Source: Caldovatus sediminis (GTDB lineage Bacteria > Pseudomonadota > Alphaproteobacteria > Acetobacterales > Acetobacteraceae). Taken from it: 64,000 nucleotides of DNA. A model generated the notes under the pieces. It searched no databases. It saw nothing but the letters and a program-made list of their open reading frames with translations, and was not told where the DNA came from. Positions 19,137-29,292 of this stretch are shown here, in pieces (positions within the stretch are counted from its first letter, which is position 1; every line of letters starts with the position of its first letter). The DNA is taken from assembly GCF_014644455.1 (NCBI RefSeq), contig NZ_BMKS01000011.1:44968-108967 (forward strand), read 5' to 3'. The position numbers and the translations under genes were made by a program.

Positions 19137-20534
19137 TTGGCGCGCCCCCTCATCGGCCGCACCGTCCGCCGCCTGCGCCTCGAACGCGGCCTGACGCAGC
19201 AGGCGCTGGCCGCACGCCTCGGCATCTCGGCGAGCTACCTGAACCTGATCGAGCACGACCAGCGCGCCGTCACCGCCGCGCTGCTGATCAAGCTGACCGA
19301 GGCGCTGGGCGTGGACCTCGCCGCGCTCTCCGGCAGCGCGGAGCGCCAGCTCGAGGCCGGGCTGCGCGAGGTGCTCTCCGACCCGCTGCTCGGCGTCGAG
19401 GCGGTGCCGGAGGCCGAGGTGGCGGCGGCGGCGGCGAGCGCGCCGAACCTCGCGCGCGCCGTGCTCGCCCTCTACCGCGCCTGGCGCGTGGCGCGCGAGG
19501 ACGCGAGCGGCATCGCCCTGCCCTCCGGCCGGCGCCTGCTGCTGCCGACCGAGGAGGCGCGCGACTTCTTCCACGAGCACGCCAACCACTTCCCGGCGCT
19601 GGAGGCGGCGGCGGAGGCGATCGGGCGCGAGCTCGGCGCGGCGCCGGCGGAGCTGAACCACGCCGTCGCCGAGCGGCTGCGCCGCCGCCACGGCCTCACC
19701 GTCGCCGTCGGCCCGCTGGAGGGGGCGCTGCGGCGCTACGACCCGGCGGCGCGGCATCTCGCCCTCGCCGAGACCCTGCCGCGCGAGAGCCGCGGCTTCC
19801 ACATGGCCTTCCAGCTCATGCTGCTCGAGGCGCGCGAGGCGGTGGAGGCGGTGCTGGCGCCGGCCGCGCCCTCGACGCCGGAGGCGGCGGCGCTGATCCG
19901 CATCGGGCTCCTCAACTACGCCGCCGCGGCGCTGCTGATGCCCTACGGCGCCTATCTCGCCGCCGCGCGGGCGCTGCGCCACGACGTCGAGGCGCTGGCG
20001 GCGCGCTTCGGCGTCAGCTTCGAGCAGGCCTGCCACCGGCTCTCGACCCTGCAGCGCGAGGGGGCGCGCGGCGTGCCCTTCTTCTTCCTGCGCGTCGATC
20101 CGGCGGGCAACGTGGACAAGCGCTTCTCGGCGGCGGGCTTCCCCTTCGCGCGCTTCGGCGGATCCTGCCCGAAGTGGATCGTGCACCAGGCCTTCGCCAC
20201 GCCGGGCACGCTGCGCGTGCAGGTGGCGGCGCTGCCGGACGGGGCGGCCTTCCTCTGCTTCGCGCGCACCGTCCACGGCCCGGCGCCGCGCTGGGGCGAG
20301 CCCGCGCCGGTGCACGTGGTGGCGATGGGCTGCGACGTCGCGCGGGCGGGGGAGGTGGTGTACGCGGACGGGCTCGACCTCGCCCGCGCCGCGGTCGGCA
20401 TCGGCCTCTCCTGCCGGCTGTGCGACCGGCCGGACTGCCGCAGCCGCGCCTTCCCGCCGCTCGAGCACCGGCTGGCGCTCGACCCGGCGGTGGAGGGCGC
20501 GGCGCCGTGGCGGTTCGAGGCGAGGCGGCGCTGA
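19137..20534 (+). CDS. XRE-family short-chain fatty acyl regulator (RamB/ScfR-like)
   Basis: Transcription factor with an N-terminal XRE helix-turn-helix (residues 1-60, LTQQALAARLGISASYLNL), a central IrrE/ImmA-like region and a C-terminal DUF2083-type domain with cysteines in CRLCDRPDC. Relatives such as RamB and ScfR control acetate, propionate and glyoxylate genes; being divergent from aceA fits that. The start is TTG 19137 with AAGGA 8 nt upstream; no ATG is available at the beginning of the conserved domain. The HExxH site of active IrrE proteases is not kept (FHEHANHF region only), so it probably senses rather than cleaves. Confidence 0.9.
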   Translation: MARPLIGRTVRRLRLERGLTQQALAARLGISASYLNLIEHDQRAVTAALLIKLTEALGVDLAALSGSAERQLEAGLREVLSDPLLGVEAVPEAEVAAAAASAPNLARAVLALYRAWRVAREDASGIALPSGRRLLLPTEEARDFFHEHANHFPALEAAAEAIGRELGAAPAELNHAVAERLRRRHGLTVAVGPLEGALRRYDPAARHLALAETLPRESRGFHMAFQLMLLEAREAVEAVLAPAAPSTPEAAALIRIGLLNYAAAALLMPYGAYLAAARALRHDVEALAARFGVSFEQACHRLSTLQREGARGVPFFFLRVDPAGNVDKRFSAAGFPFARFGGSCPKWIVHQAFATPGTLRVQVAALPDGAAFLCFARTVHGPAPRWGEPAPVHVVAMGCDVARAGEVVYADGLDLARAAVGIGLSCRLCDRPDCRSRAFPPLEHRLALDPAVEGAAPWRFEARRR

Positions 20535-20610
20535 CGCCGGCGCGGACGCGCCGCCCCGGCGCCTGGGCTGGCGCCCCCGGTCGGGCCGGACCGCATCCGG
20601 AGCGACCTTC

Positions 20611-22023
<1,413 letters not shown>

Positions 22024-22057
22024 CGTGGCGCGGGGTCCCGGGGTCCGAAGGCGCGGC

Positions 22058-22609
22058 CTACTGGTCGGGGCGGTGGTAGGCGGCGTGCAGCTCGGCGCCG
22101 CCGAGCGGGACGCCGCGCAGCAGCGCGACGCGCTTGATCAGCTCCGACAGCCCCTGCAGCGTGATCAGCGCGAAGCCGAGCGGCATCAGCAGCTTCACCG
22201 GCCAGCGCAGCAGGCCGCCGGCGTTCGGGCTGACCTCGTCGCGCCAGAAGCTGTCGAGGAAGAAGGGCCAGGTCATCCAGGCGAGCAGCGCCATCGCCGG
22301 CAGCAGGAACAGGACCGTGCCGAGCACGTCCACCCACAGCTGCGCCTTCCGCGGCAGCGCGCCGTAGAGCAGGTCCACCCGCACATGCCCGTTGCGCAGC
22401 AGCGTGTAGGAGGCGCCGAGCATCACCACGCCGGCGAACAGGTACCACTGCGCCTCGAGGAAGGCGTTGGAGGAGAAGCTCGCGCCGTAGCGCAGCAGCG
22501 CATTCCCCGCGCTCACCGCGCAGGCGAGCAGCACCAGCCAGTTGGCGACGCGCCCGAAGGCGGCGTTCAGCCGGTCGATCGCCCGGCTGAGGGCGAGGAG
22601 GATCCGCAT
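22058..22609 (-). CDS. TRAP transporter small permease (DctQ type)
   Basis: Four-helix membrane subunit of 183 aa that partners the large permease. QWYLFAGVVMLGASYTLLRN, followed by HVRVDLLYG, is the DctQ signature. The ATG start at 22609 has no clear ribosome-binding site. It opens the two-gene unit; the 351 bases upstream hold no periplasmic binding-protein gene, so the substrate cannot be deduced. Confidence 0.92.
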   Translation of the reverse strand: MRILLALSRAIDRLNAAFGRVANWLVLLACAVSAGNALLRYGASFSSNAFLEAQWYLFAGVVMLGASYTLLRNGHVRVDLLYGALPRKAQLWVDVLGTVLFLLPAMALLAWMTWPFFLDSFWRDEVSPNAGGLLRWPVKLLMPLGFALITLQGLSELIKRVALLRGVPLGGAELHAAYHRPDQ

Positions 22610-22960
22610 GGCCCGGCCGCCGCCATGCGCTCAGGCGCCGCGCGGGCCGGCGGCGGTCGGCGGCGCGGCGGCGCGGGCCGACTCGGGAACAGGGCGGGCC
22701 ATGGAAAGCAACGGGGACCCCTTGCGCATCGCCGGGCGCCGGGGCGCGCCCGCCATTCTTCGCGCGCATAGCTCCGCCGGCCGCCGAAGGGAAGCCCCGG
22801 GATCCGCTGGCAACGCGGGGCGTCCGGCGCAGCGCAGGCCGGCGCCGCCGCCACGCCCCTCGCCCCTCTCCGATGGCGCGCAGGCCTGCTATGGTCCTCG
22901 CGTGCCCGACGACGCGCGCCCCGCCGTTCCCGCCGCGCCAGGCCGCCCGCGCCCGCCGCC
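22610..22960. other. Intergenic region between divergent TRAP and Ehr-like units
   Basis: 351 bases with no convincing coding frame. Both divergent units should have promoters here. The best visible element is TATGGT at 22890-22895, a common alphaproteobacterial -10 form, for the plus-strand cluster; its -35 (CTCCGA region) is poor. Confidence 0.4.
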
Positions 22961-25069
22961 GTGCTGACGGCGCTGGCCCTGCTGCTCCTCGCGCTGCCGC
23001 TCCTCGCCGCCGCGGCGCCCCTGCTCGCGCGACAGGCGCGGGGCGAGGCGGCGGTGCATGCCGCCTGCTGCGGCGCCGGCGCGTTCCTGGCGCTATCGGG
23101 GCTGGCCGCGCTCCTCGTCGGCGAGACGGCGACGCTGACGCTGCCGATCGGGCCGCCCTGGGGGCCGCTGCGGCTCGCGCTCGACGGCCTCTCCGCCTGG
23201 TTCCTGCTGCCGCTCGGCCTGTGCGCCGCCGCCGCGTCGCTCGCCGGGCCCGGCATCGCGGGCGGGGGCCGGGCCGCCCTGCCGCGCCTCGCCGCCCCCC
23301 CGTTGCTGCTCGCCGGCATGGCGCTGGGCGTGCTCGCGGCGGACGGCTTCGCGCTGCTGCTCGGCCTCGGGATCGCCGCGCTGGCGGCGGCGCTTCCCCT
23401 CGCTGCCGCGGGGCCGGTGAACCGGATGGCCGGCGCCGTCGCGGCAGCGCCCCGGCGCGAGGCGCGGGCGCTGCTCCTCGCGGCCGGCGGCGGCGCCTTC
23501 TGCCTCGCCGCCGCGCTCGGGTTCGCCGCCGCGGCGGGCGGCGCCGCGCCCGCCCTAGCCGCCGACTTCCCCGCGCTCCGCGCCCGGCCGCCCGAGGGCT
23601 GGCCAGGGGCGGCGGTCCTCCTGCTCGTCCTGATCGGGGTCCTCCTCCTGACCGGCCTCCTGCCGGGGCACCGCCGGCGGCTGCCGCCGGCCCTCGCGGT
23701 CGCCGGTGCGGCGGCGGTGCGGTCCGGGCCGGTGGTCGGTGTCCTGCTCCTCGGCGCCATGCCGGCGCTGGCGCTCTACGCCGCGGCGCGACTGCTGCTC
23801 GACCTCGGCGGCCCGGCGCAGCCGCCCTGGTGGGGCGTGCCGCCGCTGCTCGCCGGCGCCGCGCTGGCCCTGGCGGGGGCGCTCCGCGCGGCGGTGGTGG
23901 AGCGCGACGCCGATGCCGTGGTCGCCGCCCTGTCGCTCGGCCAGGGCGGGCTGGCCCTCGCCGCGTTCGGGCTCGCCGCCGGCTTCCGTGCCGCCGATCT
24001 CGGTCCCCTCGCCGCCCTGGCCGCCGGCGCCGGTCTGCTGCACGCGCTGCACCTCGCGCTCGCGGCGACGCTGCTGGCGCTGGTCGCGCAGGCCGTGCGG
24101 CGCGGCGCGGGCAGCCGCCGGCTGGACCGGCTGGGCGGGCTCGCCCGGACGATGCCCCGGACCGCCGGCTTCGCGCTGTTCGGCGCGGCGGCGCTGGCGG
24201 CGCTGCCGCCATTCTCCGGCTTCGCGGCGCAATGGCTGCTGTTCCAGGCGCTGTTTGCCTCCTGGCGGGTGGCCGATGCGGGGTTCCAGCTCGCCGCCGC
24301 CGGCGCCGCCGCGCTCGGCGGCCTCGCGGCCGCATGCACCGCGGCGGCGCTGCTGCGCCTCTATGGCCTCGCCTTCCTCGGCCCGCCCCGCACCCCGCGC
24401 GCAGCGGGGGCAGAGGAGGCCGGAGGGGTCGCGGGGATCGCCGCCCTCGGCCTGCCCGCGGCGGGGGTCGCCCTGCTCGGCCTGTTCCCGGGCGCGCTGC
24501 TGACGCTCGGCGATCCGGCGCTGCGGCTGCTGGCCGGGGCGAGCGTAACGCCGCGGGTCGGCCCGCTCGCCGTGACCCTCCCCGGCGCGGGCGAGGCGCC
24601 GGCGGCGGCGCACCTGGCCCCGCTCGCCGTCGCCGTCCTGCTCGGGCTCGCCGCGCTGGCCCTGGCCTTCGTGCTGCGCCGGACGGCCGCCGGCGCCGCC
24701 GGGACCGCGCCGGTCCGCGCGCCCGTCTGGAACGGCGGCGCGATGGCGCCGCCGCCGCACCTGCCCTTCGGCGACCCTGCGGCCCAGCCGGGCGCCGCCG
24801 GCATGGCGCAGCCGCTGCGCCGCGCCTTCCCGCTCCTGCCAAGCGATCCGCGCCCCGCCACCCTGCGCGCCGCCCCCGCCCCCGCGCAGCCGGGGCCCTT
24901 CGCCCGCCTCGCCGGACGCCTGCGGCCGGTCCTGCCCGCGCTTGCCGCCGCGCCTGCCCTGCTGCGGCTCGAGGCCGGGCATCCGCCGCTGCGCCGCGCC
25001 GTCGGCCGGCTCTTCGCGCTGCTGCTGGCGCTGCTGGCGGCGGCGCTGGCGCTGCGGCCGAACGGGTGA
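22961..25069 (+). CDS. HyfB/EhrA-like antiporter-type membrane subunit
   Basis: Large proton-translocating-type subunit (NuoL/HyfB/MrpA family), about 702 aa, with more than a dozen hydrophobic helices. LPPFSGFAAQWLLFQALF matches the conserved HyfB stretch. The TM7 motif, normally with an essential lysine (GFGAKxGxxPLH), reads GVLLLTGLLPGH, so the lysine is replaced by leucine. After the membrane part comes a soluble proline-rich segment and a final helix. GTG start, no clear ribosome-binding site. First gene of the Ehr-like cluster. Confidence 0.85.
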   Translation: MLTALALLLLALPLLAAAAPLLARQARGEAAVHAACCGAGAFLALSGLAALLVGETATLTLPIGPPWGPLRLALDGLSAWFLLPLGLCAAAASLAGPGIAGGGRAALPRLAAPPLLLAGMALGVLAADGFALLLGLGIAALAAALPLAAAGPVNRMAGAVAAAPRREARALLLAAGGGAFCLAAALGFAAAAGGAAPALAADFPALRARPPEGWPGAAVLLLVLIGVLLLTGLLPGHRRRLPPALAVAGAAAVRSGPVVGVLLLGAMPALALYAAARLLLDLGGPAQPPWWGVPPLLAGAALALAGALRAAVVERDADAVVAALSLGQGGLALAAFGLAAGFRAADLGPLAALAAGAGLLHALHLALAATLLALVAQAVRRGAGSRRLDRLGGLARTMPRTAGFALFGAAALAALPPFSGFAAQWLLFQALFASWRVADAGFQLAAAGAAALGGLAAACTAAALLRLYGLAFLGPPRTPRAAGAEEAGGVAGIAALGLPAAGVALLGLFPGALLTLGDPALRLLAGASVTPRVGPLAVTLPGAGEAPAAAHLAPLAVAVLLGLAALALAFVLRRTAAGAAGTAPVRAPVWNGGAMAPPPHLPFGDPAAQPGAAGMAQPLRRAFPLLPSDPRPATLRAAPAPAQPGPFARLAGRLRPVLPALAAAPALLRLEAGHPPLRRAVGRLFALLLALLAAALALRPNG

Positions 25070-25210
25070 CGGACGGACCGGCCGGCGATCGAGCATGACC
25101 TGGCGCGCCCCGCCTGCCCACCGCCCCTCCCGCCGGCAGCGGCCGCCCGCGCCGCCGCCGCGGCGACGGCTGGCGCGATACCGCGGCGCGCGCAGGCGGG
25201 GAGGAACGAC

Positions 25211-26194
25211 GTGATCGCCGGGACGAGCGCCCTGCTGACCCAGGCGCTTCATCTCGCCGCGATGCTCGCGGCGGCGCCGCTGCTGGTAGGGTTGCTGCGC
25301 ACCGCCTCGGCGCGGCTCGCCGGGCGGCCGGGGCCCCATCCGCTCCAGCCCTGGCGCGACCTGCGCAAGCTGATGCGCAAGCAGCCCGTGGTGGCGGAGG
25401 GCAGCTCCGTCGTCTCGCTCGCCGCACCGCATGCCGCGGTGTCGGCGGCGGTGCTCGCCGCCGCGCTGGTACCCTCCTTCGCGCGCGGCATGCTGTCGGC
25501 GCCGCTCGCGGAGCTGCTGCTGCTGATCGGGCTCCTCGCCCTGTCCCGGCTGGCGCGGGCGCTGGCGGCGATGGATGCGGGCGGCGCGCTCGGCGGCCTC
25601 GACGCGGCCCGCGGCCTGGCGCGCCTCCTGCTCGCCGAGCCCGCGGCGCTGCTCGCCGCGATGGGCCTCGCGGCCTTCGCCGGCACCACCGCGCTTGAGG
25701 GCATCATCGGCGCCGTCCGCGAGGGCGCGGCCGCCGGCGCGCCCCGCCTGCTGTCCTTCGGCGTCGCCGCGCTGGTCCTGGGCGGCGTCGCGCTCGCCGA
25801 GGTCCGCGGCATCCGCGGCGGATCTCCGGCCGCGGAGGGGGAGCCGGAACTCGGCGCCGGCGGCCTCGCCGCGGCGGCGCCGCGCGACGCCTCGGGCCGG
25901 CATCTGGCGCTGTGGGAGTTTCACGCCGCGCTGCGGCTGACCGTCTGGCTGAGCCTGCTCGCCGCGCTGATCCTGCCGATCGGGCTGGCGCCGGCGGGTG
26001 CGGGCCCGCTCGCCTGGGCGGCGGGGGCGCTGGCCTGGGCGGGGAAGCTCCTGGCCCTCGGCCTCGCGCTGGTGCTGGCGGAGGCCGCCTTGGCCCGGCT
26101 GCCGCCGGCCCGCGCGCCGGAACTCCTCGGCGCCGCCCTGCTGGTCGCGCTGCTCGGCGTCGTGCTCGCCCTCGCCACGGGGGCGCGACTGTGA
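25211..26194 (+). CDS. HyfC/NuoH-like membrane subunit
   Basis: Homologue of complex I NuoH and hydrogenase-4 HyfC, the membrane piece that contacts the peripheral arm. GRPGPHPLQPWRDLRKLMRK is the characteristic HyfC cytoplasmic segment, and SGRHLALWEFHAALRL resembles the later conserved loop. 327 aa with about eight helices. GTG start at 25211 with GAGGAAC immediately upstream. The 141-nt gap before it shows no hyfE-like gene. Confidence 0.87.
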   Translation: MIAGTSALLTQALHLAAMLAAAPLLVGLLRTASARLAGRPGPHPLQPWRDLRKLMRKQPVVAEGSSVVSLAAPHAAVSAAVLAAALVPSFARGMLSAPLAELLLLIGLLALSRLARALAAMDAGGALGGLDAARGLARLLLAEPAALLAAMGLAAFAGTTALEGIIGAVREGAAAGAPRLLSFGVAALVLGGVALAEVRGIRGGSPAAEGEPELGAGGLAAAAPRDASGRHLALWEFHAALRLTVWLSLLAALILPIGLAPAGAGPLAWAAGALAWAGKLLALGLALVLAEAALARLPPARAPELLGAALLVALLGVVLALATGARL

Positions 26195-26246
26195 GGCGGC
26201 GGTCCGCCAAGCCCGGGCGCCGCACCTTCGCCGGGGCCCGGCGGCG

Positions 26247-27626
26247 ATGAGCCTTGCCTGGCTGGCCGTGCTCCTGCCCGTGCTCGCCGCGCCGCTCGCG
26301 GCGCTGCCGGGCCGGCGCGCGGCGCACGCCGCCCGCTTCGGCGCCGCGGCGCTGTGGCTGGCGATCGGCATCGCGCTCTGCATGCTGCCGCCGGCCGAGG
26401 GCACAGCGCTGCTGCGGCCGGACCCGCTGAACCTCGTGCCGCTCGTGCTGGCCGGCGCGATCGGCCTGAGCGCCGCCGTTCCGCCGCATCACGGCGCCGA
26501 CGCGCCGCCGCGGCGCGCCGCCGAGGGCGCGGCCTGGCAGGCCTTCTTCGCCGGGGTCGCGCTGGCGCTGCTCGCCGATCACCTCGCCCTCGCCTGGCTC
26601 GGCCTCGCGGTGGCGACCCTGGCCGTGGCCGTCATGGTCGGGCTGGGCACGTCGCCGCGCGCGGCGAGGGCGGGGTGGGGGCTGCTGCTGCTCGGCGGGC
26701 TCGGCCTGGCGCTGGCGCTGTTCGGGCTCGCCGCGCTGCACCGCGCCGCCGCGGGCGAGGGCGATCCCGGCCTGTCCTGGGCCGCGCTGCGCCTCGCCGC
26801 GGCGGAGGCCGACCGGGGCCTGCTCGACCTCGGCGTGCTGTGCCAGATCCTCGGCCTCGGCGCGCTCGCCGGCCTTGCCCCGCTGGGCGCACCGCGGGCC
26901 GCGGAGGAGGCGGCGTCGCCGCCGGTCGCGGCGCTGCTCTCCGGCGTGCTGCCGGTCGTCGCCCTGCATGGCGCGCTGCGCGCCAAGGCGCTGGCCATCG
27001 CCGCGCAGCCGACGGGCGCGGTCCCCGCCCTCGTCCTCGGGACGCTCGGCCTTGCGGCGCTGCTGCTGGCGGCGCTGGCGCTGTGGCGCCGGCGGGCAGC
27101 GCCACGGACGGTGCCGCCCGCCCGGCTGCTCGCCTGGGCCGGCCTGGCGCAGACCGGCGCGGCGGCCTTCGCTTTCGGCCTGGGCGGCGCGGCGGCGAAC
27201 CGCGCCGGGCTGCTGCTGCTGCTTGGCCAGGCGCTGGTCCGCAGCGGGCTTCACCTGCGCGCCGCGGGGCGGCCGCGCCGCGGCGATCCTCGCCGTCCGC
27301 CCGATGCGGCCTGGACGGCCGGCCTCGTCCTGCTCGCCGGCCTCCCGCCGGGCGTCCTGTTCGCCGGGCAGCTCGCCCTGATGGCCGAGACCGCCAGCCG
27401 CGCTCCCTGGCTCCTGCCCGCTCTCGGCGGCGGGATCGCGCTGGCGATGGCCGCGCTGCTCGCCGGCGCGCTGCGCCCGGCGCCGCCCGGGACCGGCGCG
27501 GCGGCACCGGACGATCGCGCCGGCGCGCTGCCCGTCCTGCATCTCCTGGCGGCATCGCTGCTCGGCGTCGCCATGCCGGCGGGCGTCGCGGGCATCCTCG
27601 ATGCCGCCGCGAGGCTGATCGGATGA
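26247..27626 (+). CDS. HyfF/EhrD-like antiporter-type membrane subunit
   Basis: Second antiporter-like subunit, 459 aa, shorter than HyfF (about 520). The hydrophobic pattern and SPPVAALLSGVLPVVALHGALR align with the TM7-TM8 region of NuoM/HyfF. The motif YGTKAGLVPMH of active relatives reads LGALAGLAPLG, so the key lysine is leucine and the histidine is lost, as in the first subunit. The start is ATG 26247; the frame opens earlier, but that part overlaps the HyfC-like gene. Assignment rests on neighbours as well as motifs. Confidence 0.8.
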   Translation: MSLAWLAVLLPVLAAPLAALPGRRAAHAARFGAAALWLAIGIALCMLPPAEGTALLRPDPLNLVPLVLAGAIGLSAAVPPHHGADAPPRRAAEGAAWQAFFAGVALALLADHLALAWLGLAVATLAVAVMVGLGTSPRAARAGWGLLLLGGLGLALALFGLAALHRAAAGEGDPGLSWAALRLAAAEADRGLLDLGVLCQILGLGALAGLAPLGAPRAAEEAASPPVAALLSGVLPVVALHGALRAKALAIAAQPTGAVPALVLGTLGLAALLLAALALWRRRAAPRTVPPARLLAWAGLAQTGAAAFAFGLGGAAANRAGLLLLLGQALVRSGLHLRAAGRPRRGDPRRPPDAAWTAGLVLLAGLPPGVLFAGQLALMAETASRAPWLLPALGGGIALAMAALLAGALRPAPPGTGAAAPDDRAGALPVLHLLAASLLGVAMPAGVAGILDAAARLIG

Positions 27627-27672
27627 CCCGCGATCCTCCTCCCGCCGCCATGCCGCCGTGGGCCGCGCGCCG

Positions 27673-29292
27673 ATGACGCGCCCCGCCCCCGACACCTTTG
27701 GCCCGGCCACGGCGCTGATCCGCGCCGGCGCGCCGCAGGGCCTGCGCGGCGGCACGGCCGCCCTGCCGGCCGAGCGCCACCTGCTCACCGCCGAGGCCTG
27801 GGCGCGGCTGCCCGCGGCGCTGGCGGCGGAGCCCGATCTCGGGCTGCTCGCGCTCTGGGCCGAGCCCGGCCGGGCGCACGCCGCCTTCCTCGGCGGTTCC
27901 GCCGCGCTTCTTCTCGCCACGGTCCCGACGGCCGGCGACGCGCCGGCGCCGGACGGCGGCGCCAGCCTTCCCCGCTACCTCGCCCTCTCGCCGGCCCGCC
28001 CCGCCGCCGCCTGGTTCGAGCGCATGGTGCGCGACCTGTGGGGGCTGGAGGCCGAAGGCGGCACCGATCCCCGCCCCTGGCTCGACCACGGCCGCTGGCC
28101 GGTCCGCGCCCCGCTCGCCGGGCCGCGCCCGGGCCCGCGGCCGCCCGCCCCGGCGCCGCATCCGGAATTCCTCCCCGCCCTCGGCGCGGGCGTGCGGCAG
28201 GTCCCGCTCGGCCCGGTCCGCGGCCGCATCGCGCAGGCCGCCGAGCTGCGCCTGCACACCCGCGGCGAGGCCGTGCTGCGCGCCGAGCACCGCCTCGGCC
28301 ACGCCCACAAGGGGGTGCTGTCGCTGATCCTGGGCAAGAGCCCGCGCGCCGCCGCCCGCTTCGCCGCGCGGCTCGCCGGCGATTCCACGGTCGCCCACGC
28401 CTGGGCCTTCGCCGCCGCCGCCGAGGCCGCCGCGGGGGTCGAGCCGCCGCCGCGCGCGCGGCACCTCCGCGCGCTGATGCTGGAGCTCGAGCGCATCCAC
28501 AACCACCTGCGCGACGCCGCGGCGATGCTCGCACTCCTCGGCCTCGAACGGGCGCGCACGCGGTGCCTGGTCCTGCGCGAGGGCATCCTGCGCGCCGCCG
28601 AACAGGCCTTCGGCCATCGCCTGATGATGGACCGCGTGCTGCCGGGCGGCGTGGCGATCGACATCGCGCCCTCCGGCCCCGCCGTCATCCTCGCCGCGCT
28701 CGAGGCCCTGGAAGCGGAGCGTCCGGCGCTGGAGCGGCTGGTCCGCGAGCATGGCGGGCTGCGCGCCCGGCTCGCCGGGCTCGGGCGCGTCGATCCGGGC
28801 CTCGTCGCCCGCTTCGCCGCCGGCGGCGTGGTCGGCCGCGCCTCCGGCCGCGCCTTCGACGCGCGCCACGCGGCCGGGTCCGCGCCCTACGATGCCCTGC
28901 CCCTGCCGCCGATGGCGCTCGACACGGCGGGCGACGCGGCGGCACGGCTCGGCCTGCGCATCGCGGAGCTCGCGGGCGCGGCACGGCTGGCGCACGTCCT
29001 GCTCGCCGACCTGCCCGCGACCGGCCGCGGCGAGGCGCTGCCGCTGCGCCCGCTGCCCCAGGGCAGCGAAGGGCGCGCCGGCGAGGGCATCGGCCTGGTC
29101 GAGGGCTCCCGCGGCGAGTGCCTGCACTGGCTGCGCCTCGACGACGGCGGGCTGATCGCGGCCGCCTTCCTGCGCGATCCCTCGTGGCTGCACTGGCCGC
29201 TGCTGGAGGCGGCGATCGCCGGGGGCGACGTCGCCGATCTCGCGCTCTGCGAGCGCTCCTTCAGCTGCTCCGCCAGCGGGGTGGACCTGTGA
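27673..29292 (+). CDS. HyfG-like large subunit lacking NiFe ligands (EhrL-like)
   Basis: Fusion of a NuoC-like N-terminal domain (residues 1-150) and a NuoD/hydrogenase large-subunit domain. RLGHAHKGV and MLELERIHNHL are the family signatures. In real group 4 hydrogenases the first metal motif is RxCGICxxAH; here it is RLAGDSTVAH, so both cysteines are gone (Ala, Ser). The C-terminal DPCxSC motif is likewise absent, the end being ERSFSCSASGVDL with no CxxC. A NiFe centre cannot be bound. ATG 27673 chosen; GTG 27658 is possible. Confidence 0.88.
   Translation: MTRPAPDTFGPATALIRAGAPQGLRGGTAALPAERHLLTAEAWARLPAALAAEPDLGLLALWAEPGRAHAAFLGGSAALLLATVPTAGDAPAPDGGASLPRYLALSPARPAAAWFERMVRDLWGLEAEGGTDPRPWLDHGRWPVRAPLAGPRPGPRPPAPAPHPEFLPALGAGVRQVPLGPVRGRIAQAAELRLHTRGEAVLRAEHRLGHAHKGVLSLILGKSPRAAARFAARLAGDSTVAHAWAFAAAAEAAAGVEPPPRARHLRALMLELERIHNHLRDAAAMLALLGLERARTRCLVLREGILRAAEQAFGHRLMMDRVLPGGVAIDIAPSGPAVILAALEALEAERPALERLVREHGGLRARLAGLGRVDPGLVARFAAGGVVGRASGRAFDARHAAGSAPYDALPLPPMALDTAGDAAARLGLRIAELAGAARLAHVLLADLPATGRGEALPLRPLPQGSEGRAGEGIGLVEGSRGECLHWLRLDDGGLIAAAFLRDPSWLHWPLLEAAIAGGDVADLALCERSFSCSASGVDL

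Noticed and set aside
22873..25098. Long alternative plus-strand frame over the HyfB-like gene
   Set aside because: The translation is almost entirely Arg/Ala/Gly/Pro. The competing frame gives a membrane protein with conserved HyfB stretches.
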